From Cellvibrionaceae bacterium (GTDB lineage: Bacteria; Pseudomonadota; Gammaproteobacteria; Pseudomonadales; Cellvibrionaceae), in NCBI GenBank assembly GCA_021151525.1, contig JAGKXD010000043.1:1-32694 (forward strand): a DNA stretch of 32,694 nt, in the 5' to 3' direction. Below are positions 24,472 through 32,215 of the stretch, one piece after another. The notes beneath the pieces are model-generated. The model saw only the letters and a list, made by a program, of their open reading frames with translations. It made no database searches and had not been told where the DNA came from. A program made the position numbers and the translations under genes. The first letter of the stretch is position 1. Every line of letters begins with the position of its first letter.

Positions 24472-25494
24472 ATGTTGTTAAAGGTCGGTCAGCTCGCCAA
24501 ACAAATTTGTTTAAGTGTTCGCACCCTGCATCACTATGATGAAATTGGTTTGCTCTCGCCATCGGTACGTACACCCGCTGGCCACAGGTTGTATAACTCT
24601 GCTGATATTTCGCGTTTACATCGCATTCAAGCACTTAAGCAGCTTGGCTTGTCCCTCCAACAAATTGCGGACATCATTCAAGAAAACTCCCAACCTTTAG
24701 GAGAGGTTATCGCGCAGCAAATTGCTCAGCTTGAGCAGGAAATGGAACAAGCAGCGCAGCTCAAATCCAAACTGATTAAATTACAAAGCAACCTGCAAAC
24801 AGGTAATGAGTCAGATATGACAAGCTGGCTCGATACCTTGGCGTTAATGAATGTCTACGAAAAATATTTAACTGAAGACGAAATTGACGAGTTGAATAGT
24901 CACGCGTTAGCGCTTAAGCATGAAATTGAGCACGACTGGCCAGTGATGGTTAAAAAGCTACAGGAGATGATGGATCAAAAAGTTTCGCCGAGCGACAAAG
25001 ATGCGCAAGCATTTGTTATACGTTGGACGGAGATGTTGGAGCGTTTAGTGGGCCACAATCCCCATCTTCTATTAAAAGTTCATTTGATGGCTGACGACAT
25101 TGAAATGCAGCTTCAGCGCGGTATAAGTTCAGCAATGCGCGAATATCTTGGCGATGTAATGGGCTCAGTGCATCGCGATATTTTTTCGAAATACCTTTCG
25201 CCTGCGCAAATGCAACGGATGGATATGCATCGTCAAAAAAATAAAGCGGCATGGCCGCCGTTAATTACCGCGGTGCGCGAAAAAATGCAGGCTGGTGTGA
25301 GTCCTGAAAGTGAAGAAGTGAGGTCGCTCGCCATACAATGGAAAAACTTATTCGAAACCTCTGTGTCGGGCGGTGACCCGGAAATTACTGAAAAAATTCG
25401 CACGGCCTACGCCTGCGAACCACTACTTACCCAAGGCACAGGGCTTGATCTGGCACTATTTAAATTTATTCGTCAGGCGATGGATAATTTATAA
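24472..25494 (+). CDS. MerR-family regulator with duplicated TipAS-like effector domain
   Basis: I start at the second ATG (24472) because AGGG at 24461-24464 is 7 bases away; the ATG at 24466 would be only 1 base away. The N-terminal 75 residues are a MerR winged helix (KVGQLAKQICLSVRTLHHYDEIGLLSP, typical recognition helix and wing), followed by a coiled coil of about 40 residues for dimerisation. The rest resembles the TipAS drug-binding domain twice over: about residues 130-225 (KYLTEDEIDEL, later WPVMVKKLQEMMDQKVSPSD and RWTEMLERLV) and 240-338 (KYLSPAQMQRM, WPPLITAVREKMQAGVSPES and QWKNLFETSV). TipA has one such domain. A role in sensing hydrophobic compounds is likely. It has a dispersed repeat and then a methyltransferase gene downstream. 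Confidence 0.87.
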   Translation: MLLKVGQLAKQICLSVRTLHHYDEIGLLSPSVRTPAGHRLYNSADISRLHRIQALKQLGLSLQQIADIIQENSQPLGEVIAQQIAQLEQEMEQAAQLKSKLIKLQSNLQTGNESDMTSWLDTLALMNVYEKYLTEDEIDELNSHALALKHEIEHDWPVMVKKLQEMMDQKVSPSDKDAQAFVIRWTEMLERLVGHNPHLLLKVHLMADDIEMQLQRGISSAMREYLGDVMGSVHRDIFSKYLSPAQMQRMDMHRQKNKAAWPPLITAVREKMQAGVSPESEEVRSLAIQWKNLFETSVSGGDPEITEKIRTAYACEPLLTQGTGLDLALFKFIRQAMDNL

Positions 25495-25510
25495 ATATTT
25501 TCGTTCCCAC

Positions 25511-25614
25511 GTAGCCCGTATGGAGCCTGCGTAATACGGGGCTCTCTATATATCTCTCTCTTCGCAATGCGTTCAACTCCTTCCCCGCAATACGTTTCAC
25601 TCCTTGCGGGCTAC
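25511..25614. repeat. Inverted dispersed repeat (REP/MITE-like), copy 2
   Basis: The left unit at 25511-25541 (GTAGCCCGTATGGAG ... TACGGGG) and the inverted right unit at 25583-25614 are related to the repeat at 6830-6901. Between them lies a partial extra copy (CGCAATGCGTTCAACTCC, 25563-25580) and a TATATATCTCTCTC spacer. It is non-coding, placed between two same-strand genes. Confidence 0.8.
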
Positions 25615-25710
25615 GAGAACCATTTTTTATAAAAAACACTTGCTCCTAACGCAGCGTGAGGTTTTAAGGTGAGTCTAACTGCTGTTCACCCCAAATAAAC
25701 CGGAGCCTCT

Positions 25711-26601
25711 ATGCACGATGCCATTGCCAGTGTTATCCACAAGCAATTTTGTACCCCACACAATACGGATAACGCCAAGCCCAGCAGCCAAGCCGTTGCA
25801 GTTTGGCGAGCTGCACATCAATTACTGGAGCAGCCCCTTATTTTTAATGATCCCCTCGCGCTGACAATATTGGGTGATGCAAAATCTGAAGTGATGGAAA
25901 AAATCGACTCGCACAAAGATCCACTCAGTTCTGCAATGCGCGCTGCTATTGCGGTACGCAGTCGTTTTGCAGAAGATGAGCGCGAGGCGGCGCTAGAATG
26001 CGGTGTAAATCAATATGTTATTTTGGGAGCAGGATTGGATACTTACGCCTATCGCAGCAAGCACCAACACGAGCAAGTATTTGAGGTGGATTTACCCAGT
26101 ACCCAAGCAATGAAAATTGCACGGCTTGGGGCGCAGGAAATTAACGCCACATGTTCTGTAAGCTATGTTGCTTGTGATTTTGAAGATGATGCCTTGGAAC
26201 AAAGTTTGCTGGCAGCGGGGTTTGATAAAAACAAAAAAACTTTCTTTTCATGTTTAGGTGTGGTGGCTTATTTGGATTTGAGCGCCTTTGAAAAAACGCT
26301 GCGGTTTATTACTAATTGTGCATCGGGTTCTATATTCGCTTTTGACTATATTGTTGATCCCAATAACCTCAGCGAAATAGAACGCATTGTGCTCAATATA
26401 TTATCTGCACAATTAGCCGCAGGCGGCGAACCACTAAAAAGTTTTTTTGATCCGCAGATTCTCTCGCAAAAATTACGTGACTCAGGCTTTTCGCATAGCG
26501 AAGACATAAGCCCTGATTATCTAAATAATCGTTATCTTTCAGAGCGCGCTGATGGTTTGCGCGTGGGTAGTGTTACCCGCATGTTTATTGCAATCGTATA
26601 A
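25711..26601 (+). CDS. SAM-dependent methyltransferase, leucine-carboxyl-methyltransferase superfamily
   Basis: A 296-residue class I methyltransferase. The SAM-binding glycine loop is QYVILGAGLDTYAYR, the hallmark of the PPM1/TIGR00027 branch, followed by the acidic residue at the end of strand 2 (VFEVDLPSTQ). CDFEDDAL and FFSCLGVVAYL are further family motifs, and the N-terminal IAVRSRFAEDE helix is typical. Members methylate carboxyl or hydroxyl groups of proteins or small natural products; the substrate here is unknown. A GGAG ribosome site lies 6 bases before the ATG. A VOC-family gene begins 19 bp after its stop codon, so the two are probably co-transcribed. No signal peptide. Confidence 0.9.
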   Translation: MHDAIASVIHKQFCTPHNTDNAKPSSQAVAVWRAAHQLLEQPLIFNDPLALTILGDAKSEVMEKIDSHKDPLSSAMRAAIAVRSRFAEDEREAALECGVNQYVILGAGLDTYAYRSKHQHEQVFEVDLPSTQAMKIARLGAQEINATCSVSYVACDFEDDALEQSLLAAGFDKNKKTFFSCLGVVAYLDLSAFEKTLRFITNCASGSIFAFDYIVDPNNLSEIERIVLNILSAQLAAGGEPLKSFFDPQILSQKLRDSGFSHSEDISPDYLNNRYLSERADGLRVGSVTRMFIAIV

Positions 26602-26620
26602 TTTTCTAGGGATTAAAATC

Positions 26621-27016
26621 GTGAAGCCTAAAATGATCATTCCTATGCTGGTGTGCCGCGATGCAGATGCAGAGCTTGAATTTTGCGTGCAGGCATTTGG
26701 CGCAGTTGAGCTATCGCGTCGAACAGCGGAGGGTGGAAAAATTATTCACGCAACGCTTATGATTCACCAATCTTTAATTATGTTGCATAACGAATCGCCA
26801 CACCTAGCGAGCAAAGCGCCACAGCCAGATGGCAGTTCTTCGGTAGTGACTTATCTCTATGATGAAAATGTTGACGAGATAATTAGCAAAGCCACCGCTC
26901 TGGGAGCCAAAATTCTTATGCCTGCTGAAGATCAATTTTGGGGGGATCGCGTGGGGCGAATCATAGATCCCGCTGGTCATGTATGGAATATTGCTGCGCG
27001 GATTGACGATGTGTGA
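26621..27016 (+). CDS. VOC-superfamily (glyoxalase/PhnB-like) protein
   Basis: The likely start is GTG at 26621 (131 residues), with AGGGA 9 bases upstream; an earlier in-frame ATG at 26552 lies inside the methyltransferase gene and gives a nonsense leader. The sequence has a vicinal-oxygen-chelate pattern: IIPMLVCRDADAELEFCVQAFGA at the start of the first beta-alpha-beta-beta-beta unit, HATLMIHQSLIMLHNE, then DVDEII-like helix ENVDEIISKATALGAKILMPAEDQFWGDRVGRIIDPAGHVWNIA. It belongs with PhnB-like or bleomycin-resistance-like proteins, which can bind drugs or act as metal-dependent enzymes. It pairs with the methyltransferase upstream and lies near a Tet(X)-like gene, hinting at handling of toxic small molecules. 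Confidence 0.87.
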   Translation: MKPKMIIPMLVCRDADAELEFCVQAFGAVELSRRTAEGGKIIHATLMIHQSLIMLHNESPHLASKAPQPDGSSSVVTYLYDENVDEIISKATALGAKILMPAEDQFWGDRVGRIIDPAGHVWNIAARIDDV

Positions 27017-27035
27017 AAGCTAAAATTTTTTATTT

Positions 27036-27075
27036 AAACACACTGCAAATTCCGTGAAGAATTTGCAGTGTGTTT
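27036..27075. terminator. Convergent hairpin terminator
   Basis: A perfect 17-bp stem (27036-27052 with 27059-27075, arms starting AAACACACTGC) and a CGTGAA loop sit between the VOC gene and the convergent monooxygenase gene. T-runs are short on both sides, so it is a moderate terminator that could act in both directions. Confidence 0.75.
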
Positions 27076-27084
27076 GGCGTACTG

Positions 27085-28227
27085 TTATTCGTGCGTTGGA
27101 TAATTCGTAAACATCTCCACCAAACTTTGCGGTGCATTCGTACCTAAACAAATATCGAGAATTTTTTTCGACTCTGCTGCTTCGTTGGCGCTGCGCGGAA
27201 ATAATCCCTGCTCATAAGCTGTGAGTGCGGCTTCAATATTGTGTGGATTAGCAACGATAAATTTTGCGAGTTCAGCCCCATCGAACATGGCGAGGTTTGC
27301 GCCTTCGCCGGATGGAATCATTAAATGCGCTGCATCGCCCAACAAAGTGACTCCGGGTACGCGTTCCCATTTATGTTCAACCGGCAACGCATAAATAGGG
27401 CGAGGTACAGGATTGCTGTCGCTATCAGTGATGAGTGCAGTCAGCTCTGGTGCCCAACCATCAAATTCTTTAGCGACGCTGCTGCGTGCAAGCACCGGAT
27501 TCAAAAAATCTATAGTGTCGATCCACTCTTTGGGTTTGTGTAATTCGACATAGGTGTGCAATGCGCCGTTGGGTTCGCGGTGCGCGAGAATACCTTTGCC
27601 CGGTGCGAGCGCGAAAAATACACCTTTGCCGACGGCCTTGGCGCTTGCGGGGTGGCGAATGTCGCCGTCAAACAAATAAGTCTCGATAAATGACGTACCT
27701 ACATATTCCGGCTTTGCGTCAGAAAGTAGCGGGCGAACTTTTGACCAAGCGCCATCGGCTCCTACAAGGAGATCGGCAATTACAATTGAGCCATTGGTAA
27801 AGGTCAGCTGGTGTTGCCCGCCGCCCAGTGGCTTTAATTCGGTGAGTTTGTGCCCCCAACGAACTGTATCGACAGGTAGTGATTCAAGCAGAATCCGGCG
27901 CAGTTCACCGCGTGGTACTTCAGGGCGGGCACCGGTACCATCGTCGGGCTCATCCAGCAGCACGGTGCCGTGCATATCCATTACGCGACAGGCTTGGCCG
28001 CCGGGGTGAATAATCTCCCTAAATTTCTCGTAAAGCCCTGCATCCTTGAGCGCGACTTGTCCGTTGTGTTCATGAATATCGAGCATACCGCCTTGAGCGC
28101 GCATGTCCGGTGAAGCTTCCGCCTCGTAGACGGTTACGGCAATGTCGTGAAGGTGCAGCACGCGTGCAAGCACTAGGCCGCCCAAGCCAGCACCCACAAT
28201 GGCAATACGTGGAGTTTGTGACGTCAT
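27085..28227 (-). CDS. Tet(X)-like FAD-dependent monooxygenase
   Basis: The start is placed at the ATG at 28227 (380 residues, versus 388 for Tet(X)), with GAGAAA upstream; a frame open to 28278 adds 17 residues across a putative operator. It has the class A flavoprotein hydroxylase motifs: GAGLGGL dinucleotide-binding loop near the N-terminus, EAEASP after strand 2, GADGAWSKVR, and GDAAHLMIPSGEGANLAMFDG for FAD. The segment GGMLDIHEHNGQVALKDAGL corresponds closely to the Tet(X) signature GG-x-LDLH-x-GQ-A-x-K-AGL. Tet(X) hydroxylates and inactivates tetracyclines, but many relatives act on other aromatic compounds, so resistance is only a possibility. It is divergent from an AraC-type regulator. 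Confidence 0.85.
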   Translation of the reverse strand: MTSQTPRIAIVGAGLGGLVLARVLHLHDIAVTVYEAEASPDMRAQGGMLDIHEHNGQVALKDAGLYEKFREIIHPGGQACRVMDMHGTVLLDEPDDGTGARPEVPRGELRRILLESLPVDTVRWGHKLTELKPLGGGQHQLTFTNGSIVIADLLVGADGAWSKVRPLLSDAKPEYVGTSFIETYLFDGDIRHPASAKAVGKGVFFALAPGKGILAHREPNGALHTYVELHKPKEWIDTIDFLNPVLARSSVAKEFDGWAPELTALITDSDSNPVPRPIYALPVEHKWERVPGVTLLGDAAHLMIPSGEGANLAMFDGAELAKFIVANPHNIEAALTAYEQGLFPRSANEAAESKKILDICLGTNAPQSLVEMFTNYPTHE

Positions 28228-28336
28228 AATCTGTTTCTCAATAGTGTTTATGGGGCGATGCCATACTGGTTTTGGCATCTTGAGTACAGTTTATGGTCAA
28301 TGGTGATGGCTAACTATCGAATATCTGACTATATTT
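28228..28336. promoter_or_regulatory. Divergent promoter region with an inverted repeat
   Basis: GATGCCA at 28257-28263 and TGGCATC at 28273-28279 form a 7-bp inverted repeat with a 9-base spacer. Further right is a short direct repeat ACTAT with a 15-base period (around 28312-28331). Either could be the target of the AraC-type regulator encoded next to it. Confidence 0.4.
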
Positions 28337-29089
28337 ATGCTCGATACTGCCATTAAGTTGCTAATGAGTCCGCCTATGATTGAATGCATTCGTTTTACCG
28401 AGGGGGCCTATCGCGATGAAGTCCATAGTCATCCTTTCGGCCAACTTTCGCTGCAGCGGGTAGGCACCACCGTATTTTCAACGGAGGACGGCGAGCGCTT
28501 TATGACGCCCGGCCGCCTCTGCTGGATTCCCCCGGAGTTTATGCATGGTTTCTACTCACCGGGCCGTATGGAGGGCTTGTCTGCGTTTATCCCACCAGAA
28601 GAGTCAGTGGCGATGCCCAAGCGCATCACCATTTTTCGCACCAATCCTTTTATTGATGCTTTGATGCAAAAGATGGCTGAAGCAGAAGAGGGCTCCACCC
28701 AAATCCAACATATTTGGTGGGTGGTGGTGGATGAATTGAGTACGGCCACGCCGGATGAACTCTATTTGCCTGCGCCGAAAGACGTAAAACTGCGCGAAAT
28801 GACGGACTTTTTAGCCTCCAACCCCGCCGAGAATTTTCCTGTGCAATATTGGGCTGAGCGACTGCATATGGCCGAGCGAACGCTCATTCGTCGCTTTCGC
28901 GCAGAAACCGGCATGACCATTGTGCAGTGGCGCCAGCACGCAAGAGTAATGGCGGCAATTAAGCTCTTAACTGCTGGTGAATCCGTCACCCAAGCGGCAT
29001 TGGCAGCGGGTTACGACAGTTTGAGTGCGTTTATCGCTGTCTTTAAACAGGTGACTGGCGAGCTGCCATCGCAGTTTGTGCGCAAGTGA
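28337..29089 (+). CDS. AraC-family transcriptional regulator
   Basis: A 250-residue regulator. The N-terminal half is a cupin sensor (HSHPFGQLSLQR, GRLCWIPPEFMHGF). The C-terminal 100 residues hold the two helix-turn-helix units: WAERLHMAERTLIRRFRAETGMTIVQWRQHARVMAAIKLL, then VTQAALAAGYDSLSAFIAVFKQVTGELPSQF, a good match to the family. It is transcribed divergently from the Tet(X)-like gene and likely controls it in response to a small ligand. The start is uncertain: ATGs at 28337, 28364 and 28376 are possible and none has a strong ribosome site. Confidence 0.92.
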   Translation: MLDTAIKLLMSPPMIECIRFTEGAYRDEVHSHPFGQLSLQRVGTTVFSTEDGERFMTPGRLCWIPPEFMHGFYSPGRMEGLSAFIPPEESVAMPKRITIFRTNPFIDALMQKMAEAEEGSTQIQHIWWVVVDELSTATPDELYLPAPKDVKLREMTDFLASNPAENFPVQYWAERLHMAERTLIRRFRAETGMTIVQWRQHARVMAAIKLLTAGESVTQAALAAGYDSLSAFIAVFKQVTGELPSQFVRK

Positions 29090-29185
29090 GCTGCGCGCTA
29101 TTTTTCCGCGTGGGGCTACCTCTTGCGGGCAATTTCCTCCACAATTCACATCCGCTTTTAGTTCCCGTTTTTAAGATAGACGCTC

Positions 29186-29767
29186 ATGGCAAATAACACC
29201 TCCGACGACGATTTCTTCCAGCAGCAAATGAAAGGCGTAAAGCCGATTAAAGTTGAAGCCAAGGTTGATCTTGCCCAACAACATCAAGACACTATTAACG
29301 CTGAAAAGCGCCGCTTGGCTGCGACTGCAGAACTCGCGAAAGATAAAAACTTTTTATCCGGCGAATACATTGAGCCAGTCGATCCTTTAGCAATTATTGA
29401 ATTCAAGCGCGATGGTGTACAAACGGGCGTTTACCGCAATTTGCGTTTAGGCAAATATCAAATTGATGCGCGTTTGGATTTGCATCATATGACCATTGAT
29501 CAAGCGCGCCGCGCTGTATTTCAATTTATTCAAGACTGCATGAGCAACGATATTCGCTGCGCATTAATTACTCACGGCAAAGGCGAAGGTCGCAGTCTGC
29601 CGGCACAATTAAAAAGTTGTTTAAACCACTGGCTGCCACAATTCGATCAAGTCCTCGCATTCCACTCCGCACAAAAGCAACACGGCTGGGTGGGTGCGAC
29701 TTATGTTCTGTTGCGCAAGAGCGAAAAAAAGAAATTAGAAACGTGGGAAATTCATAACAAAAGATAA
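29186..29767 (+). CDS. smrA: Smr-domain endonuclease, SmrA-like
   Basis: A 193-residue protein. Residues 95-180 are an Smr domain: LDLH at 97-100, then HMTIDQARRAVFQFI, and THGKGEGRSL around 129-137, with GWVGATYVLLRKS near the end. Smr domains nick or cleave nucleic acids; E. coli SmrA and SmrB are relatives, and SmrB cleaves mRNA at stalled ribosome collisions. The closing ETWEIHNKR resembles SmrA. The position usually held by Gly after LDLH is His. The N-terminal 60 residues are charged and probably disordered (DDDFFQQQMKGVKPIK). Its end overlaps the convergent GNAT gene by 33 bp, so there is no terminator between them. Confidence 0.9.
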   Translation: MANNTSDDDFFQQQMKGVKPIKVEAKVDLAQQHQDTINAEKRRLAATAELAKDKNFLSGEYIEPVDPLAIIEFKRDGVQTGVYRNLRLGKYQIDARLDLHHMTIDQARRAVFQFIQDCMSNDIRCALITHGKGEGRSLPAQLKSCLNHWLPQFDQVLAFHSAQKQHGWVGATYVLLRKSEKKKLETWEIHNKR

Positions 29768-30226
29768 TCGTGCTCTAATTTTGGGGTCTAATGATTCCAA
29801 ATTTAATTCCAAGTGCAATATGCCATGCTCATTTTTTGTCTCTACAAATCCCAATGAAGCATAAATGTGTTTTGCGTTGTTATTTGAAAATACACAACAT
29901 TGAATTGTGCGAATATTTGAACCGCTGGCATATTTAACGGCAGCTTTAAAAAGGCGAAATCCTGTGAGCTTGTGTTGATAAGCTGGCGCAACTTGTAATG
30001 TATGGATGAATTGCAAATGATTGGATCTTTCAAACGCAATAAATCCTTGCAGGAATCCATTTGTTTCGCTAATTGAAACAATCTTTGAGGATAGGTTCCT
30101 GACAATTGCATTTCTACTCCAAGGTAACTCAAGCTCTATTTGTAGATCGTACATATTGGTTTTCACCAATTCATAGAGTTTTTCCCAATCAGCAGGCAGC
30201 GCTTCTCTGATGTTTGTCCTATCCAT
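29735..30226 (-). CDS. GNAT-family N-acetyltransferase
   Basis: A 163-residue protein with GNAT features: IREALPADWEKLYELV at the N-terminus, a beta-bulge strand FIHTLQVAPAYQHKLTGFRLFKAAVKYA covering the acetyl-CoA-binding motif A (the usual Q/RxxGxG/A is weak: QHKLTG), and NAKHIYASLGFVE, the conserved motif B. The substrate is unknown. The gene lies 16 bp downstream of pilS on the same strand and may be read with it, though I see no good ribosome site. Its 3' end overlaps smrA. The degenerate motif A lowers confidence that it is fully active. Confidence 0.82.
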   Translation of the reverse strand: MDRTNIREALPADWEKLYELVKTNMYDLQIELELPWSRNAIVRNLSSKIVSISETNGFLQGFIAFERSNHLQFIHTLQVAPAYQHKLTGFRLFKAAVKYASGSNIRTIQCCVFSNNNAKHIYASLGFVETKNEHGILHLELNLESLDPKIRARLSFVMNFPRF

Positions 30227-30242
30227 AGTTGCTTATAATAAA

Positions 30243-31853
30243 TTAGAGCGTTTTATCTGGGTGCGCCAAATGGATGTGGAAGCAACTTAGGCCTTCGTGC
30301 GTATGCTCATAGGAAATAAGTGCTTGGTTGCTTTCGCACAACTCTTTGCAAATATATAAACCCAAACCTGAACCGGTGTTTTCGGTGGTGAAGAATGGCT
30401 CAAATAAATGCGCGAGGTTTTCTTTGCTAATTCCATCGCCAAAATCAATCACTTTAATAAAAGGCTGCTGGGTATTGATGTCTATACCCGCTTCAAGAAC
30501 TAAGTGTGGGCAATTCTCCGGCGGGTTGCTGTAGCGCAAACCGTTATCGCACAAGTTGGTGAGTACCTGTTGTAATTGGCCTATATCAAATTTAGCTTGA
30601 ATGGGGTCGGCTGCAATACAATCAATAGTGGGTTTATCTTTCACGCTCTTACTTGCAGAGTAGTCGCTGATAAATTTTGGTAGCCATTCATCTAACAAAA
30701 TTGTTTGTGGGTTAGAAATTCGGCGGCGTGATAACTGCAAAATATTTTCAATAATTTGGTTAACACGTTTGGTGTGTGAACCAATAATTTCAACGAGGCG
30801 TTTATCGCTGGGTGGTAGCGCGCTATCTTCAGAGAGTAATTGGCTGGCATGGCTAATGGCCGCAAGCGGATTGCGAATTTCATGTGCGATGCTGGCAGTT
30901 AATCGACCAAGGGACGCCAATTTTAATTGCTGTGCTTGCTGAGTAATTGCGCGGTTATCTTCCAAGAAAATGAGCGTGTGAGTATTTTGGTCTTGATCGA
31001 GTTTGGCGAAGTTTACTTTAACTTCATCATTGCTATCGCTGTCAGCGCGCAAAATCGGAGTTGGGTTTTTATTGGTACGCTGCCAGTGTTCAACTTTTTC
31101 TTGTAGATCCGGTGAGCCAGAGAGTTGGGGGGAAGTGTTATTGCCCAAACCCAACAATTTGGATGCAGCGTTGTTAAACATGGTGATTTGGTTTTCTTTA
31201 TCTAACACCATAATACCCGTGCGCATACGCTCAACAATTTGCTGAGCCATCTTTTGTATGTGTGCTGCATTATTGGCTTGAGATAAAGCTTCTTCGTTGC
31301 TGGTGAGAATTTTTTTGGTGAGATATTGGAAAATAATCGCGCTGATAAAAATTAACGCACCCAAAATTCCCGCCGAGAAAAATGCATTGGAATTGGTGGG
31401 CAAGGTATTGGTAAGTGCGCGATAAGCCGTTTCTGAAATAACAGCAATACTGGCTAGTGCGGCCAGAAAAAATGCGATTTGCCCGCGCAACAGCATGCCG
31501 CCTGCAGCAGCTGCCACCAACAGTAAATAACCCAGCGCGCTCGATGCTCCACCGCTGCTGTGCATGAGTAGAACAACAGCGCCGATTTCAATAATAAATA
31601 AACTAAAGAGTAATTTTTGCGAAGGTGAAAAGCGTACACGCCAGAGCAATAACAATGTACTGATATTAAAAATGGTATAGCCGACGACTGCGTCTAAAAA
31701 TAAACTGGGGTTGCTGTTGCCCAACACATTCGGAGTGAGTTGGCCTTCGAACATTATAAGCAACACAATGCCGAGCACAGTGCGGTAAAAGGTGTAAACC
31801 CGGAGCAATTCGAAAGGATTGTAACTGGTTGAAATTGGGCTAAATGATTTCAT
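30243..31853 (-). CDS. pilS: PilS-like sensor histidine kinase
   Basis: A 536-residue membrane kinase. The N-terminus has six membrane helices between about residues 15 and 180, as in PilS, followed by a PAS domain (GIMVLDKENQITMFNNAASKLLG) and the kinase core. The H-box is SIAHEIRNPLAAISHASQLL with His324; the N-box CDNGLRYSN, DFGDGI and the G2 box SGLGLYICKELCESNQA are PilS-like. PilS normally controls the sigma-54-dependent activator PilR and type IV pilin transcription. The usual downstream pilR is missing: a GNAT gene and smrA lie there instead. The upstream divergent neighbour is nadE. Assignment to PilS is by pattern; another sensor of the same branch is possible. Confidence 0.87.
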   Translation of the reverse strand: MKSFSPISTSYNPFELLRVYTFYRTVLGIVLLIMFEGQLTPNVLGNSNPSLFLDAVVGYTIFNISTLLLLWRVRFSPSQKLLFSLFIIEIGAVVLLMHSSGGASSALGYLLLVAAAAGGMLLRGQIAFFLAALASIAVISETAYRALTNTLPTNSNAFFSAGILGALIFISAIIFQYLTKKILTSNEEALSQANNAAHIQKMAQQIVERMRTGIMVLDKENQITMFNNAASKLLGLGNNTSPQLSGSPDLQEKVEHWQRTNKNPTPILRADSDSNDEVKVNFAKLDQDQNTHTLIFLEDNRAITQQAQQLKLASLGRLTASIAHEIRNPLAAISHASQLLSEDSALPPSDKRLVEIIGSHTKRVNQIIENILQLSRRRISNPQTILLDEWLPKFISDYSASKSVKDKPTIDCIAADPIQAKFDIGQLQQVLTNLCDNGLRYSNPPENCPHLVLEAGIDINTQQPFIKVIDFGDGISKENLAHLFEPFFTTENTGSGLGLYICKELCESNQALISYEHTHEGLSCFHIHLAHPDKTL

Positions 31854-32215
31854 GAATACTGACTTTTGTTTGTGAGCAGCCTTTTTCGATTGGCGGCTAG
31901 CTTGTTATGGTTCTGTTTTAAGTACAACCCAAGTGCTAGGTTTTGGCTGGCGAGCCGTGTTTGGGTTTCAGGATTTCGGTTACAGGCTTGTGCTATAGAA
32001 TTAATGGCGCGAAGGCTGAAAAACCGGCAAATACGCAGGTTTACCTTTGCTAATAGGGGCGGATTAGCCGACAATGCGCTCCTTTTTTGCGCTCTCCTTT
32101 TGGGCGAGTACCAAGGCCGCTAGTTTACGCTGGTTTGTTGCGTTCTTGGCTATTCTGTTTCACAGCGCGGCCTTAAATTTTACTTTTTCTGCAAAACGTT
32201 TAGAGATTTTCTGCC
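31854..32215. other. Divergent intergenic region pilS / nadE
   Basis: This 362-bp stretch has no supported gene. Open frames of 60-85 codons on both strands (such as 31866-32123 and 32074-32265) have no ribosome sites or recognisable motifs and one overlaps the nadE start. It should carry both promoters; I could not place them. Confidence 0.5.

Noticed and set aside
25541..25582. TATATATCTCTCTC tract considered as part of a CRISPR-like or satellite array
   Set aside because: There are no regular repeats and spacers; it is filler inside the inverted dispersed repeat.
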